Source: Hellea sp.
GTDB lineage: Bacteria > Pseudomonadota > Alphaproteobacteria > Caulobacterales > Maricaulaceae
Length of the DNA stretch: 64,000 bases
Assembly (NCBI GenBank): GCA_028224375.1
Contig: JAOIVW010000013.1
Span: 23,397 to 87,396 of the forward strand
Direction of reading: 5' to 3'
Within the stretch, counting starts at the first letter, position 1. The number at the start of each line of letters is the position of its first letter. The position numbers and the translations under genes are program-made. The notes below the pieces were generated by a model. The model was not told the origin of the DNA. It searched no databases and saw only the letters and a list, made by a program, of their open reading frames with translations. Shown here piece by piece: positions 42,838-51,382 of this stretch.

Positions 42838-44589
42838 CTAAGCGCTTTTGAACAGTATTGCGATACGCCGCGCGGCCTGCGCAGGCGGGCATCCGTCCAC
42901 CGCCTTATAGGGCTTTGCCGGAAAGGTCGCCCATTTGGGAAGCCAATCGGGCGACGCCTTGGCCACCCCCTCACCTGCCATACGGTTCTTGATGATTTGT
43001 TTTTGCGTCTTCGCGGTGTCCGTAACCGCGCCATCAGCGCAAGATTTCCCTGCAATGTCTTTGACCATTGCATTTATGGTCGGCTTGTCTCTCAGCAGCG
43101 TAAAGAAGGCCTCGTCAGGTGACCAATAGTCACCAAAGCTTGGCTGCGTCAGCAAGCCAACCGCTTCAACCTCACTGCTATCAACGGCCAATGTTTCGGA
43201 GAGGCAAAACGCCTGAACGCGCAAAACATCCGCATCCTCCAAAGTCAGAAGCTGCGCAAATATCTCGCAAACATCATAGGGGCTATAGTGGCGGTGATAG
43301 ATTTGCGGGTGCTCTCCTTTTAGCCCAAGCAATGTGAAAACCGCGCGGCGCTCCTCTGCTAATAAGGCTTCGGCCTTACTGGATTCGATACTCGTGCGAG
43401 TCTCTTCCTTGCGGCTTCGAGAGCCTGTCCCATCAACTTTCCAGTTTCTTGCCCCGCAAATCATATGGGCAACAGTCAGGCGCAAGGCCAAATCAGGCCG
43501 CTTAATAAGCTCCGCTCTCGCAATCGCGTGGCGGTGCAAGTTCATGTAGTCGGCCATCGGGCCGGACATTTCGGGGCGGTTCGTTTTGGTCGCTTTGCCG
43601 ACCTTGGCCTCGCCATTAGATAGGGCGCGGCGTATCTTCTGCGCCTCGTCGTCTGTGATATAGCCTTCATGGAAAGTGACTTCGCCGTTCTCGCGGGTTT
43701 CGACGTAAACCCTACCGCCTTGGTCTTTGGGATGGGCGGCGTGGTTATAGCGAGGAAAGTAATGCCCCCGCTCTCCGAGAATGATTTCTTTCCAGCCATC
43801 GGCTTTGTAGGCCTCAACAGCCTTGGCAATGGCCGCGTTTTGGCTCTCCCAAAAATGCTCCGTATCGGCAAACTGGCCGTGCTCTCCGAACAAATCCGTC
43901 AGGATGGTTCCGCTATATTCGGCCAAATCAAACAAGGCTTTATCAGTGGTAATCACCCCTCCCCCTGTGAGCCATGCTTTAAGCTGCGGACCGAGCGGAC
44001 AATAATCGTCCGAATTGAACAACGCTATCCACTCAGCCTGCTGCTCTTCTGTGGCCATTGTCAAAGCGCGGATGCTGGCCGCATCAATCTGCTGATTGGT
44101 GTAGGCCTCGCGCACGTCAGGGATAAGTGCTCCCAATGCCAAACGGCGTTTGACCGAGTTGGGCGTTATCCCAAACACGGCTGCAATATCGTCCACGCTC
44201 TGGCCCTTATCGGCCAAGACCTTGAACGCTTCATATTGCTCCATTTCCGTGGGCGCGAGTCGCGCTACGTTCTCGATAATGCTTGTCTCTATGGCGAGGG
44301 CATCATCTTTCGCGTCCATCACGCAACACGGCACATCGGCGATTTCGGTTCCGTCCTCGGCTATCGTGGCAAGGCAGAAATGGCGGCGGCGTCCCGCGAC
44401 AATCCCGTATTTGGGTGCTTTGGCCGTGCCGCCCTCGCGGCGCACGATCAAAGGCTGGCGGATGCCGCGCTCTCTGACACTCGGCAGAATGTCGTCAATG
44501 TCTGGAGCCGTTTCGCTGTGGCGCATGTTCAGGTTTGAAATATGCAAAGCGTTGAACGGGATAAATTTTAGGTCGAAAGGTTTGCTCAT
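42838..44589 (-). CDS. ParB/Spo0J-type nuclease-domain protein
   Basis: The N-terminus is a ParB domain (IRQPLIVRREGG; YGIVAGRRRHFCLATIAEDG; ENVARLAPTEMEQYEAF), followed by a ParB helix-turn-helix (SVDDIAAVFGITPNSVKRRLALG). A long C-terminal part of about 350 residues follows, with no motif I know. At 583 residues it is much longer than chromosomal ParB. Such proteins are standard in Tn4371-like elements and may act as regulators or nucleases rather than in partition. No ParA gene is present in this element, which fits that view. Confidence 0.88.
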   Translation of the reverse strand: MSKPFDLKFIPFNALHISNLNMRHSETAPDIDDILPSVRERGIRQPLIVRREGGTAKAPKYGIVAGRRRHFCLATIAEDGTEIADVPCCVMDAKDDALAIETSIIENVARLAPTEMEQYEAFKVLADKGQSVDDIAAVFGITPNSVKRRLALGALIPDVREAYTNQQIDAASIRALTMATEEQQAEWIALFNSDDYCPLGPQLKAWLTGGGVITTDKALFDLAEYSGTILTDLFGEHGQFADTEHFWESQNAAIAKAVEAYKADGWKEIILGERGHYFPRYNHAAHPKDQGGRVYVETRENGEVTFHEGYITDDEAQKIRRALSNGEAKVGKATKTNRPEMSGPMADYMNLHRHAIARAELIKRPDLALRLTVAHMICGARNWKVDGTGSRSRKEETRTSIESSKAEALLAEERRAVFTLLGLKGEHPQIYHRHYSPYDVCEIFAQLLTLEDADVLRVQAFCLSETLAVDSSEVEAVGLLTQPSFGDYWSPDEAFFTLLRDKPTINAMVKDIAGKSCADGAVTDTAKTQKQIIKNRMAGEGVAKASPDWLPKWATFPAKPYKAVDGCPPAQAARRIAILFKSA

Positions 44590-44607
44590 GGGAGCCTCCT
44601 GTGGTGG

Positions 44608-44832
44608 TTAAGTTAGGGTTGGGATGAGGTCTAACAAGTCGATTTGTGCACGGCCGACCTCGTCGAATAAGCCGTGGTCACAAGGCTTCTGCCCTGCATT
44701 GGGATTGCGTTTGGGCGTCATAGGGTGAGATGTTCGGGCGGTGAGTTTCTCGCCAAGCGTGACAGGGCGCACCCCGTCAATCAGGCTCTGCGCTCCGACT
44801 TCAGTCGGCTCATATTTACGAAGACCCGTCAC
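44608..44832 (-). CDS. Small hypothetical protein upstream of the parB-like gene
   Basis: Starting from a GTG at 44832 that overlaps the upstream TGA (GTGA), it has 74 residues, is basic, and ends HGLFDEVGRAQIDLLDLIP. The C-terminal motif (PKRNPNAGQKPCDHGLFD) looks like a short conserved tail. The track's longer frame to 44865 would overlap the upstream gene further. It lies between the 158-residue gene and the parB-like gene in one transcript. Function unknown. Confidence 0.55.
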   Translation of the reverse strand: MTGLRKYEPTEVGAQSLIDGVRPVTLGEKLTARTSHPMTPKRNPNAGQKPCDHGLFDEVGRAQIDLLDLIPTLT

Positions 44833-45305
44833 GCGACTCCCTCGGCCATGCAGAGAATAGCGCATTGCCGCGCCCGCTCGGCTTTCGCGGCCTCTAAGGC
44901 TTCGGATAGAAGCTCGTTAGCGACTTCGGTCAGATAGGCATTATCACTGTCGGGATAATTGGCCTCGATGCCCCAAAGACTTGCCGCATGGTCGGTCAGT
45001 TCCAGCCCATCAATCGCGGCGGATAGAATGACGCCGCAATAAAACCATTCGTCATTTTTCCAAGCTGCCATAACGGCCTCGGCCTTGGCTTGGGCGGTCG
45101 CAAAGCGATCCCGCCAGCCATTCCCCGCGCCAATGAATCCCGCGTCATTGGGATATAGGCTCGGCCAGAATCCGTCCTGCCTCTGGTCGGGGGCGTCCGG
45201 TGTATCGTCATGGGCTATGCGGGCCGTGACCGTGAACCCGTCCACCTCGCATGTGAGGGAGTCCCCAAGACAGACAAAGCTGCCGAATTTTTCTGTGAAG
45301 GCCAT
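44829..45305 (-). CDS. Hypothetical conserved-element protein
   Basis: This 158-residue soluble protein opens MAFTEKFGSFVCLGDSLTCEVDG and is rich in Trp, Ala and acidic residues. It has no signal peptide or membrane segment. It begins one base after the ardA stop and overlaps the next gene by four bases, so it is part of the ardA-parB transcript. I do not know the function; the neighbourhood suggests a role during or just after transfer. Confidence 0.7.
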   Translation of the reverse strand: MAFTEKFGSFVCLGDSLTCEVDGFTVTARIAHDDTPDAPDQRQDGFWPSLYPNDAGFIGAGNGWRDRFATAQAKAEAVMAAWKNDEWFYCGVILSAAIDGLELTDHAASLWGIEANYPDSDNAYLTEVANELLSEALEAAKAERARQCAILCMAEGVA

Positions 45306-45306
45306 G

Positions 45307-45876
45307 TCAGTGCGCCCAAAAAATATGAACGCTGCCGCCGACTCTGAATGTCAGATAGTCGCCCGACTGCTCATAGTCATGCGCCATTGCTTTATAGTCG
45401 ATGTAAGGGGCAAGGCGCTGCGGGATTACCTCGCCCGTCTGCTCGGTCAGCTCCTCCGCATAATCTGCGAGGCTGTCATATTCGCCCGCATATTCATCAA
45501 AGCGGGATTTGGCGTCCTCGATATTGCCGCCGTAATAATTGAGAACCTCCGCGCCTAATTTGCCGCGCTCTCCAATGTATTCGGCAAGCTCTACAACATT
45601 GGCAAATGTAAAATACTCGCCAACCTCTGCGCCTTCAAATCCTTCATAGTCGTGAATGGCCCATTCTTCGGCCTCCTCAATTGGGGAGCGGAATAACATC
45701 GCCTGCACGGCTTCCCATATGCTGGCCTCGTCCGTGACGTTTATCCATTCACCGTGAAGATGGCCGTTATTATAGGCGGCAAGGCAAGCCACATAGATGC
45801 GGTCAGTGGGTGGCGGCGCGATGCTCGGCGGCTGATGGTCAAAAAAGGCTTGCGGCTCGGCTTGGCAAAAGGTCAT
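45307..45876 (-). CDS. ardA: Antirestriction protein ArdA
   Basis: ArdA mimics DNA and blocks type I restriction enzymes in a new host. From the ATG at 45876 (GGAG upstream) it has 189 residues, strongly acidic, with the ArdA pattern (RIYVACLAAYNNGHLHGEWINV; AIHDYEGFEGAEVGEY; DYEQSGDYLTFRVGGSVHIFWAH end). The track's longer N-terminus to 46179 lies in the GC-rich leader and is not supported. It is the first gene of a minus-strand transcript that includes the parB-like gene. Confidence 0.93.
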   Translation of the reverse strand: MTFCQAEPQAFFDHQPPSIAPPPTDRIYVACLAAYNNGHLHGEWINVTDEASIWEAVQAMLFRSPIEEAEEWAIHDYEGFEGAEVGEYFTFANVVELAEYIGERGKLGAEVLNYYGGNIEDAKSRFDEYAGEYDSLADYAEELTEQTGEVIPQRLAPYIDYKAMAHDYEQSGDYLTFRVGGSVHIFWAH

Positions 45877-46200
45877 CGGTCTGGTCTCCGGTGCCGCCCC
45901 CATGACGGGCGCGCCCCGCGCCCCCATTGACGAAAGAATGGGACGCGGCACGTTCCCCCCGCAGGGGGCGGGGGGAAGCGGCAAGAGGCCAGTCAGCCGA
46001 CGGGTAATAAGGCCCGCTGCCAGGTTTTTGGTATGAGAACGTAGAGAGACCCAGACGACTTTGGCCAAAGGCCTTGTGGCGGGACTGCCCGGCGGCAGTC
46101 TGGCCGACCGCTTCCCATCGCCCCCGAGGAGGGAACAAAACATAAAAGCCGACCCGTTAGGGCCGCCCTTCTGGGTCAATTAACGACCCGGCACGTTCAA
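45877..46200 (-). promoter_or_regulatory. GC-rich, hairpin-rich leader upstream of ardA
   Basis: The region has many inverted repeats. GACTGCC-CGGC-GGCAGTC lies at 46083-46100, CCCCC-GCA-GGGGG at about 45956-45968, GGCGCGCC near 45907, and GACCC...GGGTC pairs near 46151-46190. It contrasts sharply with the AT-rich DNA just right of 46200. On F and ColIb-type plasmids, foldback hairpins upstream of ardA and ssb act as promoters on the entering single strand. A similar role here is an inference. Confidence 0.5.
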
Positions 46201-46471
46201 ACAATCGAGTGTGATAGCTCAACCGTTTATAAGCTCACGAATTGAACTTACCTGGGCGTGGTGATCGTCAGGATGTTCTGAAATAGTTTGCTCAACAAAC
46301 ACTAGACTCAGCTCATATAGGCTGAACATTGCAGGTCATATTTTTATGCCGTCGAAAAGATCCGAAATAAAACCTATTAAACCTTATTGCGGTTACTAGA
46401 AGTTTTCAGCTATGAGTTACGGGAGAGCTCTAGACGCTTCCTAGATCTCGATAAAAACGGATAATATAGTT
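46201..46471. other. AT-rich intergenic region at the right edge of the conjugation core
   Basis: No gene is seen. Base composition drops abruptly here from the GC-rich ardA leader to AT-rich DNA. This probably marks the limit of the conserved conjugation core and the start of accessory DNA. It must contain the promoter of the lipoprotein gene. Confidence 0.4.
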
Positions 46472-47179
46472 ATGCTCTTTCGTACTTTTATTCTGCTGCC
46501 TATAGCGACTGTATTAATAGGGTGTGTTAATACATCAAGTTCTGAGGTTCAAACGAGTTTAGCTAAAGTCAGTCCTGATAACAGCTTGCAAAGCAATAAT
46601 CTAAAAGCTCAAAGTCATGAGCGGGATAATTACGAAACAAAGATTGCGAAGGCGCTCAACAAAACGAAGGGGAATTTGCAAGCTAGTTTTAAATACGATA
46701 ATTCATTTTCTTTGGAAGTGAACAATCTACCACGGTATAGCGCGATAAAGCCGCAGCCCTACACATTTGACAAAGAATTTTCTAAGATATGCAAAGAAGA
46801 AGGTGGAAACGTATATAAATGTGATTTCTCGGGAGACCAATTTTCATCAACATCTGAAGACTACCTTTGCAGTATAGGGTCTAATGGAGAAGAATATGAT
46901 CTCTCTGAATTCTCTTTTTATAAGCCAAGCAACATTCTTACAATTGACCCTGTCTTAAATAGTTATCATGACGCTTTTTATTCGATTCAATTCATCTCAG
47001 AAGCCCACGGTGTCAATATTCACAAAAAACTCGCCGAACTGATGGGTGATGACATTAAAACCCAAGAACAATATGTACCAGCCACCCCTACGACGCTGAG
47101 TCCGACTAGATATGACCCAGATGCATGTAAGGTCGTTTGGGTGTCTGAGGGCGGGTCGATTTCCGTCCTTGGTGAGTAA
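46472..47179 (+). CDS. Putative lipoprotein of unknown function
   Basis: The N-terminus is a lipoprotein signal with a clear lipobox (PIATVLIGCVNTSS). The mature part of about 215 residues is charged and has two pairs of cysteines (ICKEEGGNVYKC; CSIGSNGEEYDL) that could be disulphide-bonded in the periplasm. I do not recognise the family. It is followed, 101 bases on, by the carrier-protein-like and outer-membrane-like genes on the same strand, which may be functionally linked. Confidence 0.65.
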   Translation: MLFRTFILLPIATVLIGCVNTSSSEVQTSLAKVSPDNSLQSNNLKAQSHERDNYETKIAKALNKTKGNLQASFKYDNSFSLEVNNLPRYSAIKPQPYTFDKEFSKICKEEGGNVYKCDFSGDQFSSTSEDYLCSIGSNGEEYDLSEFSFYKPSNILTIDPVLNSYHDAFYSIQFISEAHGVNIHKKLAELMGDDIKTQEQYVPATPTTLSPTRYDPDACKVVWVSEGGSISVLGE

Positions 47180-47280
47180 GGGCCAGTCGTATTTTTTTGT
47201 TGGGAATTTTAGTCCATTGTAAATTAATTTTTGCTTGAAAAAAAACGAAACCTAAGGCAAGAATAGCTTGGGGGCGACCA

Positions 47281-47541
47281 ATGCATTATTCTCAAATCTA
47301 TTGGACTTTAAAATCCATATTGGCAAAATTGACTGGACGTTCGTCCAGTGAAATTTTTGCTGACCAAAACCTTGTCACAGATCTTAGATTTACCGATCAA
47401 GGAAAAGCGTCTTTAAATGCTGATATCAATCGCGGATTTGCGGATGAAAATTTTCCAATTTCCCCTGCTTTACGGCCTGGTGAAACACGAAATGCAGCCA
47501 CCGTGAGAGATTTATATAAACTTATATCCAAAAGGTTTTGA
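47281..47541 (+). CDS. Small helical protein resembling an acyl carrier protein without the active serine
   Basis: The 86 residues follow the helix pattern of acyl carrier proteins: ILAKLTGRSSSEIFADQNLVTDLRF, a middle helix, and TVRDLYKLI near the end. The DSL serine that carries phosphopantetheine is not there (DLRFTDQGKASL). It could be an inactive carrier-protein fold or an unrelated helical protein. The next gene begins within its end, so translation is coupled. Confidence 0.45.
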   Translation: MHYSQIYWTLKSILAKLTGRSSSEIFADQNLVTDLRFTDQGKASLNADINRGFADENFPISPALRPGETRNAATVRDLYKLISKRF

Positions 47542-47543
47542 AA

Positions 47544-48767
47544 ATGGGAAAGTCAAGTCGGGTTGCTGTTTCAATCCTATTCGCAAGCTCTATTGGCTTT
47601 GTTTCAAACGCACAAGTCCCTGCTAACCTCAAAAATATTCCTCCGAAATATGATCGTAACGGCAATGGAATTGTCGAAAAGGGATCTGAACTAAACATTT
47701 ATCTGCTACATAAACGGAACTCAGTACTTGAAAAATATGATATAGATTTGGATGGCGTTTTATCGCCAAGCGAAACACAATCTTTAAATGAAACATTTGT
47801 AGATGATGATTTGAAAATTGATATTCTTGACGCTGAACAATTCTTAGGCACGCGGCAAGGGGTAGCTGTAGGTTCGCCAGTAAAGCCTAGCCTAACCCTC
47901 GCAAAAAATCAATGCCATGAAGATAAAAGTGCAATATTGCTGCGTTCGGCATATTTTACGCCCTCGGTTTTCGGCTCTTTACCGAAAACAGATAAGTCAC
48001 ATTTAGAGAGCGTTACTCCCGCAACATTTAGCTTTTCTCGTAACAACGTAACAAATAACGAAACGCTCACAGCGACTGGAGCTCTCTCATTCGTCAAACA
48101 TCGCGCATACAAAGATTGTCCCGAGAACCAAGTCGGTAATTTGAAAGAGAGTGCGTACTCGGCGGGTATCGTGTTTGATCGCTCTAGGTCCTCAGGCTCG
48201 GACGATGAAGGCGTTGATAACCTTACTTTTAACCTGAATGGCGATTACTTCTTTCAAGGGTGGCCAGTATTCGACAGCCATAACATTACTGCCTCTGCAG
48301 CTTTAATGTCCGATTTCGGTTTTCGTAGCGCTGTAATCTCTACAAGCGCTAATTGGCAACCTACTCACAATCGAGCAGCGATTGGTGTTGCTCGCCGTAT
48401 TGATGGCTTGCCTATAAGTTTCCGCTGGCAACCGCGCTTGGCTTTGGATTTTCGGACGACCTTAGATTCTGGAAGTAATACGGAGCTAATGGGTGAAAGT
48501 GACAGGTTGTTTATTAGCCCTTCAATTTCCGCTCAATTATTTTTAGAAAATGACGTTTTTAAAGGGACTTTTTTCGAGGTGAACTATCAGCACTCAGAGA
48601 ATATTTTAGACGGTGATACGAGTTTTGATTTCTTTGAAGGCTCCCTAAACATCCCTATCGATAGCAGCCAACACTTTCTGTTTCAAGCTCGCTATCGCGA
48701 CGGCAATTTGCCTTCCTCTAGACAGGCAGTTGACGATTATCTTCTCGGCCTCGGAGTAAGGTTCTAA
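47544..48767 (+). CDS. EF-hand outer-membrane-like protein
   Basis: From the ATG at 47544 (AAAGG upstream) it has 407 residues. A signal peptide (AVSILFASSIGFVSNAQ) is followed by two EF-hand-like loops (DRNGNGIVEKGSE; DIDLDGVLSPSE). The remaining 280 residues alternate hydrophobic strands and end in LGLGVRF, with the C-terminal Phe typical of outer-membrane barrels. Calcium binding at the periplasmic face is plausible. The export machinery is not encoded nearby. The family is unknown to me. Confidence 0.65.
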   Translation: MGKSSRVAVSILFASSIGFVSNAQVPANLKNIPPKYDRNGNGIVEKGSELNIYLLHKRNSVLEKYDIDLDGVLSPSETQSLNETFVDDDLKIDILDAEQFLGTRQGVAVGSPVKPSLTLAKNQCHEDKSAILLRSAYFTPSVFGSLPKTDKSHLESVTPATFSFSRNNVTNNETLTATGALSFVKHRAYKDCPENQVGNLKESAYSAGIVFDRSRSSGSDDEGVDNLTFNLNGDYFFQGWPVFDSHNITASAALMSDFGFRSAVISTSANWQPTHNRAAIGVARRIDGLPISFRWQPRLALDFRTTLDSGSNTELMGESDRLFISPSISAQLFLENDVFKGTFFEVNYQHSENILDGDTSFDFFEGSLNIPIDSSQHFLFQARYRDGNLPSSRQAVDDYLLGLGVRF

Positions 48768-49182
48768 AAACTTCAGAATCATAAACACGCCAGCGAGCGA
48801 CGTCTCTGGTATTAGCCAGTGGGAAGCGCGAGCGTACACAGGCGCCAAGCCATCTTTGGGCGAAACGCAAAGATTACGCATGTCCGCAGCCCGTCGCCGC
48901 TTAGACAAGAAGCCGTATCATCCCGTCCACCGGTCGGGATGATTGTCGCGTGAACGTCCTGCTTCAACTGCGCTTCGCGAAAATAAAGGAGGAAAGCGTG
49001 TACCTGGGTGCGGAACAGTTCGAGCTTGAGCGAACGCCTGAAATCAACCCGCGGCAGTGGGATGCGTCAGGGATGGCAGCCGGATGGCCGAGACCGCGAA
49101 GCGGGCTTGGTTCACAACAGCCCGGCCCGAAGCGCAAGCGAAGGCCGACGCCCGCATGCAAAATTTCATAATCTGCATTTTA
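48768..49182. other. GC-rich structured intergenic segment
   Basis: No reading frame looks like a protein. The segment is much richer in G and C than its neighbours and has strong self-complementarity. A nine-pair stem ATCATCCCG-N9-CGGGATGAT lies at 48917-48943. CCGC-GAA-GCGG at 49094-49104 and CGGGCT-N11-AGCCCG at 49102-49124 are mutually exclusive. A structured RNA or the end of a mobile element is possible; I cannot name it. Confidence 0.45.
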
Positions 49183-50505
49183 TTATGGCTTACCGATTTC
49201 CAGTAGGTCGTCAACAATAACCCTCGCCATATCCTGCGTAAAATAATTACAGTGCACGAGTGCTTTGGACAATCTACTTTTGTTCAATTCTAAGGCTGTG
49301 AACAAATCATGACCTGAACTCATTGCTGATAAAACTTTACTTTTTGTTTGTCCGAGGTGGTTGGTGGTGTCGGCCACCATATGATCATAAATATGTTCCA
49401 AACGGGAATGAAGCACCTTCGGAAAATTTGTCTTACTTGGCAGTTGAGGTTCCGCATTCATGGTCCTAATTCGACCTAAGTCGTTTCCCAGGCCATTGTT
49501 GTACAAAAATCCATTCAGTATTTTTGAGAAAAAGCGATTGAATGGTTTTATCATATAACCCAAAAAAACCTGGAGAATAAGAGGGACAAAAAAGCAAAGA
49601 GCTCCAATCAAGAATATTGTTTTCGCATTTTCCATCAGTGCTACAGATCGAATGTAAACACGAAACTCGTCCGCTGATTCAGTTTCATATAATACCGTTC
49701 CGTGCCTAATGGCCAAATAGCTCAACCACAGAAATAATAAAAATGCTAAAACAATGCTGACTATTTTTACGGCGGACGCAAAATTATACTGGCGCTCCGG
49801 CACAACTGACAGCGCAGCTATCGCTTCATCTTCAGGGTGGTAAATTAGTCTAAAGTGGTTTTTGACCGGACCCTTTGTTCTATGTTTATATTGCTGAAAC
49901 ATGGGCTTCTGAAATATACGCCAACCCAGAAGTAACAAGATGTACAATGGTAAAATAAGTTTCCAAAAATTCAAAGACTCCCATTTATCCGTATTCCAAT
50001 TTGGACGCGTCTCTACAAACTGTGCAATTGGCTCAATTAATACCAGAGAAAAGACAAAAGCTACCAAGAGGGCCAGAAAACTAGTCAAAAAGAAAGGCCG
50101 CCACAATCCATGCAAATGCGAGAAAGGTGTACCTATGGTATAAATTTCAACGTTTAAATCTTCGTCGTGGTGATCTAGCATATAATTGATAACACTTCCA
50201 CCATGACTATGCCCAATTAGAATAACGCGATCATACTCTTGAACATCCGAAGGTGATTGTAGCTCGACATACAGATCTTTGGCGGCCTTCAAACGCTCTT
50301 TATCCTTATTAGCACCCGTCCATTGAAAATCCTTCCAATGAACAGTGGTGCCAGGCTGCTTATCTTTTAAATAATTTATGAACGTTTGGGCAAAAATATG
50401 TTCTTGGTGCCACCATTCCTCATGTGCGGATGTGCCATTTTTTTCCAAATTAGCTTCGCCTGCAAATGTGCCATGAACAGGAACTATGAGAATATTTAAC
50501 GTCAT
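49183..50505 (-). CDS. Membrane alpha/beta hydrolase (lipase-like)
   Basis: The N-terminal 130 residues have a hydrolase start with an oxyanion-type motif (LIVPVHGTFAGEAN) and the nucleophile elbow GHSHGG. The central part holds several membrane helices (FFLTSFLALLVAFVFSLVLI; IVLAFLLFLWLSYLAI; TIFLIGALCFFVPLILQVFLGYM). The C-terminal domain is soluble. So an esterase or lipase activity is attached to a membrane module. The substrate is unknown. It is a single-gene unit in the accessory region; a defence or effector role is possible but not shown. Confidence 0.7.
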   Translation of the reverse strand: MTLNILIVPVHGTFAGEANLEKNGTSAHEEWWHQEHIFAQTFINYLKDKQPGTTVHWKDFQWTGANKDKERLKAAKDLYVELQSPSDVQEYDRVILIGHSHGGSVINYMLDHHDEDLNVEIYTIGTPFSHLHGLWRPFFLTSFLALLVAFVFSLVLIEPIAQFVETRPNWNTDKWESLNFWKLILPLYILLLLGWRIFQKPMFQQYKHRTKGPVKNHFRLIYHPEDEAIAALSVVPERQYNFASAVKIVSIVLAFLLFLWLSYLAIRHGTVLYETESADEFRVYIRSVALMENAKTIFLIGALCFFVPLILQVFLGYMIKPFNRFFSKILNGFLYNNGLGNDLGRIRTMNAEPQLPSKTNFPKVLHSRLEHIYDHMVADTTNHLGQTKSKVLSAMSSGHDLFTALELNKSRLSKALVHCNYFTQDMARVIVDDLLEIGKP

Positions 50506-50587
50506 TTTATAAAAGCCCTTTAACTTCAGATAAGAATTGAAAACAGACGCGCAATTGGTCGCCAGAACAACCTAAAGGCAAGCCCAC

Positions 50588-50908
50588 TCAACGCTCGCAA
50601 GCTATTCCATCATTATCCCTGTCCAAATGGGAGCCGTACCCGGCCTGCCCTCGCCTGATGTTAGATCTACCCGCTTTTCGAGCGGCTGTGCAGTTTGGAT
50701 AATAGACACTTGATGTGCCTTGATAGGACGTCTTCGGAACGGATTTTTTTGATGTAGCCTTTGCACCGTGACAATGCCGCGTGCCCGCTTTTTTATCATT
50801 GTGACACCCATCGGCAGCCGTTCGCCCGGGATGGGCAGTCCCGTTTGGAGCGATAGCTGTAAGAGATAGACCAAGAAGAGCTGCCGCTGCATACACCTTA
50901 AATGTCAT
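50588..50908 (-). CDS. Secreted Excalibur-domain protein
   Basis: A signal peptide (AAALLGLSLTAIAPNGTA) precedes a Cys/His-rich segment (DGCHNDKKAGTRHCHG). The C-terminus is the Excalibur calcium-binding motif (YYPNCTAARKAG; HLDRDNDGIACER). At 106 residues it is complete. The ATG has GGGAG eight bases upstream. Such proteins are small extracellular or periplasmic factors; the role here is unknown. Confidence 0.85.
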   Translation of the reverse strand: MTFKVYAAAALLGLSLTAIAPNGTAHPGRTAADGCHNDKKAGTRHCHGAKATSKKSVPKTSYQGTSSVYYPNCTAARKAGRSNIRRGQAGYGSHLDRDNDGIACER

Positions 50909-51082
50909 TCTAATCTCCCATATACTTTGAGATGCAATAGCATGATTTCATCCTTCAGTCGAGTCCACCAAAGTATTGGAAATATCTATCAGAGCTTTCT
51001 CAAACAGAGACGCTCAGTGCTGCGCTCTGACCTTTCCTCTAATTCCTATAGATAAAATTCATCCAATGGTTAAACTGATAGC

Positions 51083-51382
51083 GTGCTACCGCTTTCTCCT
51101 TACATCCTCCTCCTAGGAGCTTTTATCGCATGGGCCGGCCTCATGTTCAGCTGGTCACGTTACATCGGGGAGATTTCAGAACGCCGCCGCAAAGAGGCGG
51201 TTTCCCAAGGCGAAACGCCTCCCGATATGAAAGGCGTTTCAAATTACGAGCGCGCGGAGCTTAGAGAAGATGCTCATAGAGATACGAAAGTGACGAAACG
51301 AGAAAGATGGATCGGGAGAGGCTTATTCTTCGGTGTTCCCGCACTCATTCTGATAGTATTCTTAGCAACCACACCGCTGTAG
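51083..51382 (+). CDS. Small two-helix membrane protein
   Basis: The frame starts with GTG at 51083 and gives 99 residues. Two membrane helices (YILLLGAFIAWAGLMFSWS; GLFFGVPALILIVFLAT) flank a basic and acidic cytoplasmic loop (GEISERRRKEA; KVTKRERWIG). No family is recognised. It stands alone between the Excalibur gene and the S1/P1 nuclease region. Confidence 0.55.
   Translation: MLPLSPYILLLGAFIAWAGLMFSWSRYIGEISERRRKEAVSQGETPPDMKGVSNYERAELREDAHRDTKVTKRERWIGRGLFFGVPALILIVFLATTPL

Noticed and set aside
42494-42841. 115-residue plus-strand frame next to the parB-like gene
   Set aside because: Starts with TTG, no ribosome site, overlaps the parB terminator, and the composition is not protein-like.
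43669-44538. 289-residue plus-strand frame inside the parB-like gene
   Set aside because: It is antisense to a clear ParB-domain protein and has no family pattern or ribosome site.
48960-49170. Group II intron remnant
   Set aside because: A GTGCG is present, but no domain V or reverse-transcriptase remnant could be found.
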